Source of the DNA: Termitomyces sp. T153
Lineage: Eukaryota; Basidiomycota; Agaricomycetes; Agaricales; Lyophyllaceae
Assembly (NCBI GenBank): GCA_018296165.2
Contig: JACKQL020000070.1
Coordinates: forward strand, 186,001 to 250,000
Direction: 5' to 3'
Length of the DNA: 64,000 nt
The notes under the pieces are model-generated. The model was given only the letters and a program-made list of their open reading frames with translations, ran no database searches and was not told the DNA's origin. Within the stretch, counting starts at the first letter, position 1; each line of letters starts with the position of its first letter. A program made the position numbers and the translations under genes. Below, in pieces: positions 53,825-64,000 of this stretch.

Positions 53825-56395
53825 CTAAACCGCCGACTCGTTTTCCGTGAACTGGTAGTTACAGTCTTCTCCGTCGATCGTCCACACGGCGCGTCCCATC
53901 ACCTGTCGTTTAGGGCAATTGCGAATAAAATGTCCCTGCTCACCACATAGGATGCACGCGCCCTCCTTCCGTCGTTTCTCCTGCGTTTCTTCCGGCACGT
54001 CAATCCACTGACTGTCCTGGATCCTGTTTGCGCATAGGGCTTCCTGATCGTTGGCGGGGTCCGGGCTGTCGTCGCGGTCGTCGGGATTGGTATCCGGAGG
54101 TACTGGGGTGTCGTGGAGGTCGGCGGCGTTGAGCTGGGCGGGTGGTCGCTGTCCCGGGGGCCGATTTGTGTTGGGGACTCCTCGGCCCGGGGGGAAGCGG
54201 GGTGCGGGGTTAGCAGGGCTAGCGGGGATGGAGGGTCGGATGCCATTGGTTGCTCCGGTCTGCCAGTTGGTGTTACCGGAAGTATTCCACGAGGTCCGGG
54301 GCGCCGTGTTTTCGCTGCGATCTTCCCAATAACGTTGGTCGACCTGGGTAACGAGCGCCTTGTACCCGTCGTAGGTGGTTTGTTTGGGCGCGAGGCGAAG
54401 GACGTCCTTGATCCGTTGGGGCAGGGCACGACGGAGGGCGAACCGGAGGGCGTTGTAATTCCAGCCGGTCTCGTAGGCCTCTCGTTCGAACCGTACGATG
54501 AAGGTCGTGAAGCGTTCGTTGTCGCGCATTCGGAGGTTGAAGAGATTTTCCTCCGCCTCTGCTACGGTGTCAAAGACGCCAAACTTACTCGAGAACTCTT
54601 GAGTGAAAGCGAGCCAATGGGAGAGTACGGGATTGTTTGGGTCGAACCGGAGTAGCGCGGTGTAGTGGTCGAAAGCGATGCCCTGTAAGTATGATGCGGC
54701 GAAGGCTACTCGTGAGCTCTCAAGCTGAAAAGTGATGGGCTTAGCTTGAAACATAGTTAAGCATTGGGTCAGGAAGATTCGCCACTTCCGGGGGTCGCGG
54801 CCGGTGAAGGGTTCGGGCTTCTGGATGTCGAGCTTTCCTTCCCGGGCCAGTGCGTCGCGGGTGTTGTCCTGCGAATTTTGAGTTCGGGGTGGGGGTCCGG
54901 CGTTGTAGTAGTAGTAGTAGTTGTTTCCGTTTCCGCGCTGGGGGGGGGAGTTGTCCATCGCCGGGCCCCATCCTCCTGGGGGTCCGCCATTGGGTGGTCC
55001 CCCACCGGGGTTTTGACCTACACTACCCGGGGCGGGTCCTGGGGCCCATCGAGGGGGAGAGGGTCCTCCGGGATTCGGGGGTCCGAAATAGTTGATGTCG
55101 TTGGGGGGGTTAGGCATCGGGGCGGGCGGGGGACGAAAGGGGTTGGCGGACAGAGGGGGTCGGGGCGCCCCGGGGCCCAGGGGCTGTCGCGGGGGGACTG
55201 GGGCGTTGGGACGGGGCGGAGGGGCGTTGCTACGAGGGGCGCGGAGGTCGAAATGGGGGGGTCGGTCTCGTTGGGGCCCGTTGCGCGGGGGGTGTTCGTC
55301 GACGGGGTTGCCCGGCTCGTCGATATAGGAGAGGGTCCGGTTGTCGTCGTCGACGCGTAGGGACGGTCGTTGGGAGCGGATTTCGGGGATGGCGGGTTGA
55401 TCCCAGGTTCGGAAGGCGCTGGGCACCGAGCTGGCCCGGGGCCGGGCGGAGAGGGCCAGGGTGTGGGCGGCGGGTTGGTCGAACAGCCCCCCCGCGGGGT
55501 TGAGATTCCTCAAGATGCTGGAGGCCGCGTTGAGTTCTTCCTGCTGGCGGGGAACGGAAGATGGGGCTTCGTTTCGTGTCCCGACGGGTTCCTCGCGTTG
55601 CACGTGGAAGGAGCGGGCGGGGTCCAGGGGATCTTCGAAGGGGCGGGGGTTCGGGCTAGTGTGGATTTCTTCGACCAAGGCGCGGAGCTCGTTCCGTAAG
55701 TTCTCGTCGAGGCCCAGGGTGCCTTGCGTATTCTCCGGGAGGTTCCCTTGCAGGTAGCGTTTGTGGAAGTCGAGGAGTCGGTCCGCCCAGACCTCCGGGG
55801 TTGCGGAGGTGTCGGGGTAGCCTAGGCTGGTAAGGAAGGTGCGGGTACGCCTTGCGAATTCCGCAGGGGACAGGCGGAGGAAGCGGAGGACTTCGTCGCG
55901 TTGCTGGGCGTAGGCTTCGATCCTCTGCTGCCTGGGGGAAGGAGGGGTTTGAACGGCGAATGGTGGGCGGGGTGGGGAATAGTTATCCGTAGCTTCCGGA
56001 GGGGCTGGGGCTGCAGCGGGGATTGGGTACGCATAGTAATGGGCGGGGGGAAGGTAGGCGGGGTTGGGGGGTGCTGCGGAGTATCCTCCGGGGTTGATAC
56101 GGGGGTTGTTGCCATCGGCGTGGAATGCGGGAGGGCGGCGCCAGCCCGGGGGTATTCCCTGGCTGATGGAGGGGGCGTAGAACACCTGGTTGGGGTCAGG
56201 GGTCCAGTGACGGGGCACGTATTGGTCCGTGAAGGGGCCCGGGTAGAATGGGGCGTAGGAATTTTCCAATATGGGCCGGCCGTAGGCGTCGGTTGGGTAA
56301 CCGACTGGGTTGTACGCGGGGTTGAACGCTGATGAGCCCCAGTTATCGCTGAGCACCTTTTTCGGCGGCAGCTGACTACTTCGAATTTGACACAA
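53825..56395 (-). CDS. gypsy A gag (nucleocapsid type), 5' end at the gypsy B junction
   Basis: The minus-strand frame runs from 56395 to 53825; codons upstream of about 56349 are read from the gypsy B LTR and are not gag. Element codons begin at [15 protein letters not shown]. Seen: a long Pro/Asn/Gly-rich disordered N-terminal half, a retrotransposon-gag domain ([18 protein letters not shown] through [18 protein letters not shown]), and a CCHC zinc knuckle [14 protein letters not shown] near the C-terminus. Gag and pol are separate frames 71 nt apart. The natural start is probably an ATG one codon before SDNW, split off by the insertion of gypsy B. Confidence 0.8.
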   Translation of the reverse strand: MCQIRSSQLPPKKVLSDNWGSSAFNPAYNPVGYPTDAYGRPILENSYAPFYPGPFTDQYVPRHWTPDPNQVFYAPSISQGIPPGWRRPPAFHADGNNPRINPGGYSAAPPNPAYLPPAHYYAYPIPAAAPAPPEATDNYSPPRPPFAVQTPPSPRQQRIEAYAQQRDEVLRFLRLSPAEFARRTRTFLTSLGYPDTSATPEVWADRLLDFHKRYLQGNLPENTQGTLGLDENLRNELRALVEEIHTSPNPRPFEDPLDPARSFHVQREEPVGTRNEAPSSVPRQQEELNAASSILRNLNPAGGLFDQPAAHTLALSARPRASSVPSAFRTWDQPAIPEIRSQRPSLRVDDDNRTLSYIDEPGNPVDEHPPRNGPQRDRPPHFDLRAPRSNAPPPRPNAPVPPRQPLGPGAPRPPLSANPFRPPPAPMPNPPNDINYFGPPNPGGPSPPRWAPGPAPGSVGQNPGGGPPNGGPPGGWGPAMDNSPPQRGNGNNYYYYYNAGPPPRTQNSQDNTRDALAREGKLDIQKPEPFTGRDPRKWRIFLTQCLTMFQAKPITFQLESSRVAFAASYLQGIAFDHYTALLRFDPNNPVLSHWLAFTQEFSSKFGVFDTVAEAEENLFNLRMRDNERFTTFIVRFEREAYETGWNYNALRFALRRALPQRIKDVLRLAPKQTTYDGYKALVTQVDQRYWEDRSENTAPRTSWNTSGNTNWQTGATNGIRPSIPASPANPAPRFPPGRGVPNTNRPPGQRPPAQLNAADLHDTPVPPDTNPDDRDDSPDPANDQEALCANRIQDSQWIDVPEETQEKRRKEGACILCGEQGHFIRNCPKRQVMGRAVWTIDGEDCNYQFTENESAV

Positions 56396-57378
56396 GTCAC
56401 AACACTCAGCGCACGGGACTTAGCCCTAAGATGGGACCGAAGCACAAGACTCTAGTGACCACGAGACTTATTGATCACGGGGAACATCACGCGAAGCCTG
56501 GAACGTGGGCCTAGACCATCAAGGCCTAGACCCTCTTGGCGACGATTATTAGCGACCTTAGCGATCCTGGCGACAAAACGGCGTTCCTTGACTATATATG
56601 GACATATTACCAGACGCGTACCTTTTTACTATCATTCCACTTGTCGAGCTTACCAACATCCCTGAACGGCGTTCTTACTTCAGGTATTGACATCGGACTC
56701 GTTCTCTTTTTGGTTCTTATTAGCAATTAGTCGTCGCCAAGGCCTCCCCTATGACCTTTTACTTAGTTACGGACTGACGCCTGGCACGCAACCTAAACAC
56801 AGTGGCAGACGCCGCCGCTAGTGGCGCTTAATTGCTTACCTTCCCTTACTATACTTCGAGAGTGTATAAATACTGCCTGTATATAGACACCCGACCATCG
56901 AATTTCATCAACACATCACCATCGTATTACTCCTCCATCTATAAGCTACTAGCTTAAAGATTCCATTCGCCTCACCCCTTTCCCTTATCTCGTCTTCGAC
57001 TTTGGGTTCGCAACAAACCTCTTCAACCTCGACCTCGACTTAGTGTGGTACCGATTACGGGTGCCTATTAGCGTTATTTCCATTTAGTGACGCTAGCAAT
57101 TGCGGCTAGCGATAAGTTTACGTTCGTCCGTCGATCTTAGTTTTACTCTTACCGCCATCTCCCTCCTTTATTCGCCCCGCCCCCGTTTCAGTTTCGCTGC
57201 GACTATCGTTAGCAGTAGCGATTCTTTTCGACTTCACCTCCTTGCCACCACTTTCGCTCTAGTTCTCTGGGACGGTTACTGACTCGCCCTCAATTATTAA
57301 CTTCCTACTGCCAGCTATCCTATCTAGTGACAAGTGTTAGGTTTCCTGCACGGCACTAGGCGGCATAGGAGCACATCA
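56350..57378 (+). repeat. gypsy B 5' LTR (edges approximate)
   Basis: The start is placed at TGAGCACC, where gypsy A gag homology stops, and the end at ATCA just before the primer site, giving short inverted ends TGA ... TCA and about 1,029 bp. The five bases ATCGC before it would be the target copy. The edges need the 3' LTR for confirmation. Confidence 0.6.
56865..56872 (+). promoter_or_regulatory. TATA box of the gypsy B LTR
   Basis: TATAAATA lies in the middle of the LTR, about 510 bp before its end, the usual place for the U3 promoter. Confidence 0.6.
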
Positions 57379-57381
57379 TTT

Positions 57382-57399
57382 TGGAGCCCACCGCGAGGG
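57382..57399 (+). other. gypsy B primer-binding site
   Basis: TGGAGCCCACCGCGAG starts with TGG, the complement of a tRNA CCA end, three nucleotides after the proposed LTR end. The rest should pair with the tRNA acceptor and T-arm; the tRNA was not identified. Confidence 0.6.
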
Positions 57400-57736
57400 G
57401 GCTGTTTAGAAGTTAACCATTCCGCCAGAAACAAGAGCTCACGCGAAACGTCGCTTGAAAAACCCTTTTGAACCACCCCGGTCTTCCATTTCGACCCCTC
57501 GGCATTCTTCGCCAGCAGCCCGTCCTCGACCCCTTGCCGACGAACTCGAAACCGCTAAAAACCTTCGCGACGTTAGCGAAATCCTTGCCGACTTCCCAGG
57601 CGCTCTCATTGAAAGTTTTCTTGACGCGCCGCTTTCACCGTTAACCCCAACCGACTCTATATTCTTCCCCGAAGCCCACTCTATTCCCGTATCACCAACT
57701 ATCCCCCGTCCTCCGCTAAATCCGACAACCGTTAAC

Positions 57737-60109
57737 ATGAACAACGATCCCGTTGCTCGGCGCGCTAGAATGCCGCCTCGCAATGACACTACGGCACCTA
57801 AGTGGGATGAGAGTCGCCCTAGGGAACTCCCCCAATACTTCAAAGAACTGGAATATCTCTTCGCTGATTGCGGTATCACTGACGACACACAAAAGAAAGA
57901 ATACGCGTCTCGATATGTTTCCTATGACACGGCGGAGACTTGGCTTGGCTTACCTGAATTTGGCGACAATATTATGGTCGACAACGATGCTCCTCGACCC
58001 TACAATTACCAGGAATGGAAAGCGGCAGTGCTTAGGTTGTACCCTGGCGCTGACGCTAGTGCTCGTTATAATCTTGGCGATCTGGAACGACTAGTGAACC
58101 AGTCTTTCAACAGCGGCTTAGCGACTTTGGGAAGGTTCTCTGACTACTACCGGGACTTCCAACGTATTGCTAGATGGTTACTCGCTAACGGCAAGCTCTA
58201 TCGTAACGAGGAACGTCGCTTGTTCCAACAAGGTATCCCCACATCGCTATGGTCTAAAGTCGTCCGCCGCCTCGAAATCACCCTTCCCGATCACCATCCT
58301 GAGGACCCTTACGATGTTGACCAAGTCTTCGAAGGCGCTAAGTGGGTTCTAAAAGGAACGGACACTTCTACGGCTAAGACCAGCAATGGCACCACCGGCA
58401 TCCATTCGTCATCGCCCATCGCTAACCCGCCGACCGTCCCTTCGCCGGCACCTAAGCAAGAAGCATTGGAATTAGCGACCACTACCGCAATCGTCAGCGC
58501 CTTGGAACGTTTGGAAGCCCTGCTAACCAGCGGTAACGCCCAACCTCGCCAACAGTTCGCTAACAACACTTGCCACTTCTGCGGGGAAATAGGTCACACT
58601 ATGGTCCGAGGCACTTGTATTAAGCTGGAGCAAATGATCAGACAGGGTAAGATCCGTCGTAACGCCGAAGGCAAGATCATTTTACCGTCTGGCGCCATGA
58701 TTCCCAACTATTCCGGCAAGCGACTATACATTGAACGCATCGAGGAATGGCACCGGCTTAATCCAGGACAAATCGTTACAGGCAGACTTTCTTCCAACGC
58801 TAACCCAGACCCAGAGCAGGCGGCAATGCAGCAGTCGCTAATACACGAGGTAATGCAACAGGACGTCGCCACAGGCCGAGTGCTAAGCAAGGAAGAACGG
58901 ATCGAGGCTTTGGAACGCGAGCTATTTGCACTCCGGCGAAACGGCGAAAAATTCGACGGCGTACAAGTCCCCCGAGCGACTTACCGACCAGCAAGTGATG
59001 CTTCAAAGGCAACGCCCTCGACCAGTGACCCTCCGGCAACTTCCACCCCTTCTGATTCAGCCCCAGTTCCTGCCACTAAGCCTGCTGACAAAGGCAAAGC
59101 ACCTGAACGCACCGTCGCTAAGGAACAACCGTCTGCCGCTAAGGAACCGGTGGCTCAGCCTCCTATTCATCCATTTTCTGGCCTCCCTAGTCGCTACGCC
59201 CCACCCGCTAACCGGAATTTCGCTGCTCCCGACAAAGCTAACGACGGCGCATATCGAACGATGCCACCCATCTACGACATCGAGCAATCCAAAGCGGTTT
59301 TCGAACGAGTCTTACGCACCCAGGTTACGATATCGGTTGGCGAACTTTGTTCTGTATCCCAGGACATCAGGAATCAGTTTAGGACAGCGGTTACGCCCAA
59401 ACGGTCGGTTGGCGCTAGCGTTAATACAGTTCAGGACTCCAGCGACATTTTTGAAGAAATTTTGCCGACGTTCGCTATCGAAGAACCTCAGTTTTCGCTT
59501 GGGTCAAACGCTGATACCGCTAAAGGACTTACCGCGGACAAGGCACCACTCGCTTCAGTCGACCCTGTCGAGGCCTATATTGATGCGCTATCCCCCGGAG
59601 AAGAGCCTGTGGTACTCACTGTCGCTAAGGAATCTCAGTCACTTCGTACCGTCATGATGTTGATCGACAATAAAGAGGAAGTCGAATGCATTCACGACAG
59701 CGGTTCTCAGATTATTTCGATGTCCGCCGAAATCGCTAGCGACATTGGCTTATCCTATGACCCCAACATCGTGCTAAACATGCAGAGCGCCAACGGTACC
59801 ACGGATCGATCACTGGGACTAGCTAGAAACGTACCATGCACGATTGGCGATGTGACGGTCTATCTTCAAATTCACGTTTTACGGTCTCCCGCCTACGACA
59901 TCCTACTCGGTCGCCCATTCGACGTATTAACCCGAAGTACGGTTAATACCATTAGCGACATCGAAACAACTATAACAATTACGGACCCCAATACTGGTCT
60001 CCGGCGCACTATCCCTACCTTTCCACGCGGCAAATCTAAGAGGAACAGCCGTCAAAATGTTCGCTTCGAAACAGAGGCACCCCGTTGCTTTCATCGCCCG
60101 AGGCAATGA
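57737..60109 (+). CDS. gypsy B gag-protease
   Basis: The frame is open from about 57404 but its first ATG is at 57737 (MNNDPVARRARMPP), giving 790 aa; the sequence upstream (from about 57455) also looks coding, so a non-ATG start or a lost ATG is possible. Seen: a capsid-like helical region (LPQYFKELEYLFADCGI to FEGAKWVLKG), a CCHC-like knuckle CHFCGEIGHTMVRGTC with C-x2-C-x4-H-x6-C spacing instead of C-x2-C-x4-H-x4-C, a long Pro/Ser/Ala linker, and an aspartic protease with IHDSGSQIISMS and ILLGRPFDVL near the C-terminus. Its last 53 nt overlap pol. Confidence 0.8.
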   Translation: MNNDPVARRARMPPRNDTTAPKWDESRPRELPQYFKELEYLFADCGITDDTQKKEYASRYVSYDTAETWLGLPEFGDNIMVDNDAPRPYNYQEWKAAVLRLYPGADASARYNLGDLERLVNQSFNSGLATLGRFSDYYRDFQRIARWLLANGKLYRNEERRLFQQGIPTSLWSKVVRRLEITLPDHHPEDPYDVDQVFEGAKWVLKGTDTSTAKTSNGTTGIHSSSPIANPPTVPSPAPKQEALELATTTAIVSALERLEALLTSGNAQPRQQFANNTCHFCGEIGHTMVRGTCIKLEQMIRQGKIRRNAEGKIILPSGAMIPNYSGKRLYIERIEEWHRLNPGQIVTGRLSSNANPDPEQAAMQQSLIHEVMQQDVATGRVLSKEERIEALERELFALRRNGEKFDGVQVPRATYRPASDASKATPSTSDPPATSTPSDSAPVPATKPADKGKAPERTVAKEQPSAAKEPVAQPPIHPFSGLPSRYAPPANRNFAAPDKANDGAYRTMPPIYDIEQSKAVFERVLRTQVTISVGELCSVSQDIRNQFRTAVTPKRSVGASVNTVQDSSDIFEEILPTFAIEEPQFSLGSNADTAKGLTADKAPLASVDPVEAYIDALSPGEEPVVLTVAKESQSLRTVMMLIDNKEEVECIHDSGSQIISMSAEIASDIGLSYDPNIVLNMQSANGTTDRSLGLARNVPCTIGDVTVYLQIHVLRSPAYDILLGRPFDVLTRSTVNTISDIETTITITDPNTGLRRTIPTFPRGKSKRNSRQNVRFETEAPRCFHRPRQ

Positions 60110-63100
60110 AGAAGATAGCGACATAGTGATCGTTATCAGCTATGACCATTTAACTGGTCTAGCGACGTGTATAGCTTCTTGTGATTTGGACCAAGACGTT
60201 TTGCTAACCGATTCTAACACACAGACTAATCCCGCGCTAGCATACCTTTACGCTACGGCTAGCGACATTTCTGATTTGTCCCTTCCACCTCGTTCTTATT
60301 TCGTTTCTACTGATACCTCTAATCCCTCGATTCTTGGACAGACTTTGCCCTTTGATACATGTGTTACGGACACTACCCCCACCTATGTTAACATCCCATT
60401 CCCCGCTCAGTATGTCGCTAACGAACCTCCTAAGCGGAAAGGAGTACAGGTCAAGAAGAAGTACAAACCCGTAGTCATGAAAACCAAACCGGTCGCCAGC
60501 CACGTTAGCGAAGACTTTCGAATCGAGCGTCAAGTTATAGGCGATCCACTAGCGACCATTCCGCCGCTTAACCCAAACCCGCCACCTTTCGTCCCGACGA
60601 AGCGATTCACCAGGGAGCGTCAAGCGAAATTGGTCAGCGACCACGACACTGGGTTCCTCACTAGCGACGAAATCAACGTATTGGTCGACATGGTCGCCAA
60701 GCAAGAAAAAGCCTTCGCTTGGGAAGATTCCGAACGAGGAAGTTTGCGCCCCGACTTCTTTCCGCCAGTACGCATACCAACAATTCCGCATGTACCTTGG
60801 GTTCAGCACAATCGCCCCATACCCCCGGGACTAGAAAAGGAAGTATGCGAAATTATTCGCGACAAGATCAGCGCCGGCGTCTATGAACCCTCGAATTCCG
60901 CTTATCGCTCGCGATGGTTTTGCGTTCTCAAGAAAAACGGTAAGCTCAGGATTGTACACAGTCTAGAGCCGCTCAACCGTGTCACCATTCGCCATTCTGG
61001 AGTACCACCTTTTCCAGATCACGTCGCCGAATCATTCGCTGGACGCATTTGTGGTGCCACTCTCGACCTCTACGTTGGCTACGACGAACGACTTATCGAC
61101 CCAGCATCACGCGACTTAACGACATTCCAGACTCCGTTTGGCGCTCTTCGCTTAGTAACCTTGCCGATGGGGTGGACCAACTCTGTGCCTATATTTCACG
61201 ACGACATTACCTTTATTCTGCAGCCGGAGATACCCCACAACGTGCTCAGCTTTATCGATGACGTTGGCGCTAAAGGACCAAAGGACTGGAAGGTCGTTAA
61301 TGGTAGACCCGCTAAGCATCCCGCTAATCCGCACATCCGCCTAGCGCTCTGGGAGTTCTTTGAACTTCTTAACAGGATCCTTCAGCGGATGAAATATTGC
61401 GGTGGCACTTTTTCCGGTCACAAACTTGTTCTTTGCGCCCCGACCTTCAAGATTCTCGGTCACGTTTGTACTCCTAGTGGCCGAATCCCCGACGAAAGTC
61501 GCCTAGCGCTAATCGAGCGATGGGGTCCTTGCAAGTCACTATCGGAAGTCCGCGCCTTTTTAGGTACCGTTGGGGTGTTAAGGATCTTCGTCAAAAACTT
61601 CGCCCATCGAGCCCATAACTTGACGAAACTTACTCGCATTGGCGTCCCTTTTGAGTTTGGTCCCGATCAGATTAATGCTCAGCGCGATCTCGTGAAGGCT
61701 TTACAAGACGCTAAGCCCCTTGTCCCTATCGACTATGAATCACCTGACCCCGTCATCTTAGCGGTAGATACGTCATATATAGCGGTCGGATATTACCTTT
61801 GCCAGTGTGCTAGCGATAATCGCAAGGAGCGCCGCTACAATCGCTTCGGGTCAATTACGCTAAACGACAGAGAGGCACGATTCAGTCAGCCTAAGTTGGA
61901 GCTTTACGGCCTTTATCGAGCGCTACAAGCTTTACGGATGTACCTAATTGGCGTTAGGAACCTCATCATCGAAGTAGACGCTCGCTACATTAAGGGTATG
62001 CTTCAGAACCCCGATGTTCAACCTTCAGCTAGCATGAACCGCTGGATTGTGGCAATTCTGATGTTCCATTTCGAGTTGGTGCACGTCAAGGGAACTTTCC
62101 ACGGCCCGGATGGGCTGTCGCGGCGCCCGCCACAGCCTGATGATCCCCCTGTCGACGATAGCGACAACTCTGTCTATGAGGACTGGACTGATCGTTTGCA
62201 TGGGTTCATACACCAGGTCCAGTTACCGCTGCCGCTCCTTCGCCATCTCTCAACGGGCGCAGGTCGCTTATTCCCTGCTGCCGATCTCGGCTGTTCGCCT
62301 GCTTTAGCAACTTTCGCCAGCGACACCGACACTGCTCCACGATTAGCGACCAGCGACGATATAACCCCCCTCCGAGACGATGGCACCACTACTTATAGCG
62401 ACGTACCCCGCAGTACTAAAGCTACCACCAACGATGCCCGTATACTCTTAGTTAAGAAATGGCTTCACGACCTAATCCGACCCGAAGGCTTTAGTGACAA
62501 AGAATATGCCACTTTCGTTCGCTACGCATCTATGTTTTTCGTTACGGGAGGCAAGCTTTGGCGAAGAAGTCGAGACGGTGCTCACAAGGTGTTCGTCCCT
62601 ATGGCCAGTCGCTTACGGGTCTTGAAGGCGATGCACGACGACTTGGGACACAGAGGCTTCTTCGCTACTCGCTCTGCTCTTCTAGAACGATTTTGGTGGC
62701 CCCAAGTTAGCGCCGACATCATGTGGTACCTTAGGACCTGCCATCTCTGTCAGATACACCAGACAACTAAAGTGCTTATTCCGCCAACTGTCGCTACCCC
62801 GGCGCCTTTGTTCAGCAAGATATACGTCGATACCATGTTCATGCCGCCCTCCAATAAGTTCAAGTACATCGTCCAAGGACGTTGTTCGCTAACTCATTAC
62901 CCGGAATTTCGCATGCTTAGCCGAGAAAACACCGAAGCTATTGCCAAGTGGCTATACGAGGACGTCATTTGTCGTTGGGGAGCGCTTAGCGAAATCGTGA
63001 CCGACAATGGACCCCCGATCCTAAAGGCGGTTACCTATTTGGCGAAGAAGTATAACTTACGCCATATCCGGATCTCTGGTTATAATAAGCGCGCTAATGG

Positions 63101-63830
63101 AATAGTTGAGCGGCCTCACTTCGACGTTCGCCAAGCCCTTTTTAAAGCTGTCGATGGCGATCAGTCTAGGTGGAGTACGGCTACTTACTCGGTCTTTTGG
63201 TCAGAACGTGTTACAGTGCGCAAGCGAATGGGTTGCTCCCCTTACTACGCGACGACCGGTACCCACCCTCTCCTGCCTGCTGACATAGTTGAAGCGACAT
63301 ATTTGCAACCGCCGCCAAACTCGTTATTATCAACCACCGATCTTATAGCCCGCCGAGCGATTGACCTTCAGCGTCGCCAAGAAGATCTCGACCGCCTGCA
63401 TAGCTAAGTGCTTAGCGCCCGTCGCCTGGCCGCCATTTCCTTTGAAAAGGATCACACCGCTACAATTCGCGATTACAACTTCAAAACAGGCGACCTCGTA
63501 CTAATGAGGAATACGAGAATCGAAGTATCGCATAACAAGAAAATGAAGCCGCGATACCTAGGCCCCCTCGTGGTAATCTCTCGCAACCGTGGAGGAGCTT
63601 ACATTCTTTGCGAACTAGATGGCTCAGTTCTACATCGCCCTGTTGCTGCTTTCCGCTTAATCCCCTATCTCGCTAGAGAACACATAACCGTGCCTAGCGA
63701 CACTTTCGACATCGACACTTCGCGTCTCCGAGAACTGGAGCAAACCGAACTTGTTGACGACGATGACACTGGTGACAACGCCAGTGAAGAAGAAAACTAC
63801 CTTTCGCTAGGCCTTAGTGACAAATCTTAA
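60057..63830 (+). pseudogene. gypsy B pol: RT, RNase H, integrase, with one in-frame stop
   Basis: The ATG at 60057 lies inside the gag end in the +1 frame relative to gag. The frame of 1,257 codons is broken once, by TAA at 63405-63407 after DLDRLHS; downstream VLSARRLAAISFEK continues in frame. Seen: RT with YRSRWFCVLKKNGKLR, TLDLYVGYDE, LPMGWTNS and the catalytic LSFIDDV in place of Y-x-D-D; RNase H AVDTSYIAVGYYL, PKLELYGLYRAL and FHGPDGLSRR; integrase HRGFFATRSALLERF with CHLCQIHQ, core residues in YVDTMF, VTDNGPP and NGIVERPH; C-terminal SH3-like DLVLMRNTRIE and KPRYLGPLVV. A downstream acidic tail ends in SLGLSDKS. Confidence 0.82.
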
Positions 63831-64000
63831 CTCTGCTTCGTTTCTTACCGCTCTCATCTCTACTACCCAGAAAATCCATCAACAATTACTTTACAAAACC
63901 TAAGTCCTTTTCGTCTCGTTGCTCTTTCAATTGTAATACAGTTAAAAAGCCTTTCACAGACACTTCACTTTACTACTGTCTTGTTTCGATGCTGCGCTAG
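63831..64000. other. gypsy B 3' untranslated region
   Basis: 170 bp, pyrimidine-rich, running to the window edge. No polypurine tract or LTR start is seen yet. Confidence 0.5.

Larger units (their letters stand above)
46597..56349 (-). mobile_element. gypsy A: chromodomain Ty3/gypsy retrotransposon (chromovirus)
   Basis: On the minus strand the element reads gag (56349-53825), pol with two protease domains, RT, RNase H, integrase and chromodomain (53753-49683), an antisense gene (47808-49503), polypurine tract and 3' LTR (47593-46597). Its 5' LTR and primer site are missing because gypsy B begins at the gag start. Base composition is markedly GC-rich compared with gypsy B and the host genes. 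It sits in the copia RNase H end. One TGA in pol is the only break seen in the sense genes. Confidence 0.9.
56350..64000 (+). mobile_element. gypsy B: non-chromodomain Ty3/gypsy-like retrotransposon, 3' end outside the window
   Basis: 5' LTR (about 56350-57378), primer site, gag-protease (to 60109) and pol (60057-63830) run on the plus strand. The integrase ends in an SH3-like domain; no chromodomain follows. No copy of the 5' LTR start is seen before 64000, so the 3' LTR lies outside. Base composition and pentamer use differ sharply from gypsy A. A single TAA at 63405-63407 interrupts pol. Confidence 0.85.

Noticed and set aside
55370..56332. Several Gly/Val-rich plus-strand frames opposite gypsy A gag
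   Set aside because: They are shadows of the Pro/Asn-rich gag on the other strand; composition follows from that.
1..64000. tRNA, rRNA or CRISPR features
   Set aside because: No cloverleaf-like A/B box pairs, rRNA segments or regularly spaced repeats were recognised by eye; a covariance-model search would be needed to exclude a tRNA.

Overview
The window is nuclear DNA of a filamentous basidiomycete, most likely an Agaricomycete. The evidence is compact genes split by many 45-65 nt GT-AG introns, families typical of mushroom-forming fungi (laccase, wax-synthase-like MBOAT, F-box/LRR, FunK1-type kinase, STAND/NLR-like ATPase, ferritin-like cell-surface protein) and retroelements with basidiomycete character. 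The species cannot be named from the sequence. No rRNA, tRNA or CRISPR array was found. All exon models below were assembled by hand from splice signals and reading-frame continuity; the total of every intact model is divisible by three.

The left part (1-37,700) is gene-rich. In order it holds a D-ribulokinase-like FGGY kinase (+), Erg27 3-keto-sterol reductase (-), Nop58 (-), ribosomal protein eS25 (-), a small unknown protein (+), glucosidase II beta subunit (+), a broken acyltransferase (+), a ferritin-like secreted protein (+), an F-box protein (+), a wax-synthase-like acyltransferase (+), a laccase (-), the elongation factor Eaf (-), two tandem paralogs of unknown function (+,+), a Yea4/SLC35B4 nucleotide-sugar transporter (-) divergent from mitochondrial AsnRS (+), ribosomal protein uL2 (-) and a truncated FunK1 kinase (+). 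These are mostly housekeeping functions (ribosome and snoRNP assembly, ergosterol, ER glycoprotein quality control, nucleotide-sugar transport, mitochondrial translation) with a few lifestyle genes between them. They do not form one pathway.

The right part (about 38,000-64,000) is a retroelement nest. It starts with a frameshifted NLR-like pseudogene, then a 5'-truncated Tad-like LINE (-), a decayed Ty1/copia element (+) with its 5' LTR, a Ty3/gypsy chromovirus 'A' (-) inserted into the copia RNase H end, and a second, non-chromodomain gypsy 'B' (+) that appears to have landed in the first codons of A's gag. B runs off the window. The unusual items are in A and B: A carries two retropepsin domains in tandem and a separate intron-containing gene in antisense between pol and the 3' LTR; B is saturated with the pentamer CGCTA/TAGCG in coding and non-coding parts.

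The pseudogenes and elements carry few, identifiable lesions: a homopolymer +1 and a stop in the acyltransferase, one TGA in A pol, one TAG in A's antisense gene, one TAA in B pol. They are therefore recent inactivations, or in the homopolymer case possibly a sequencing error.
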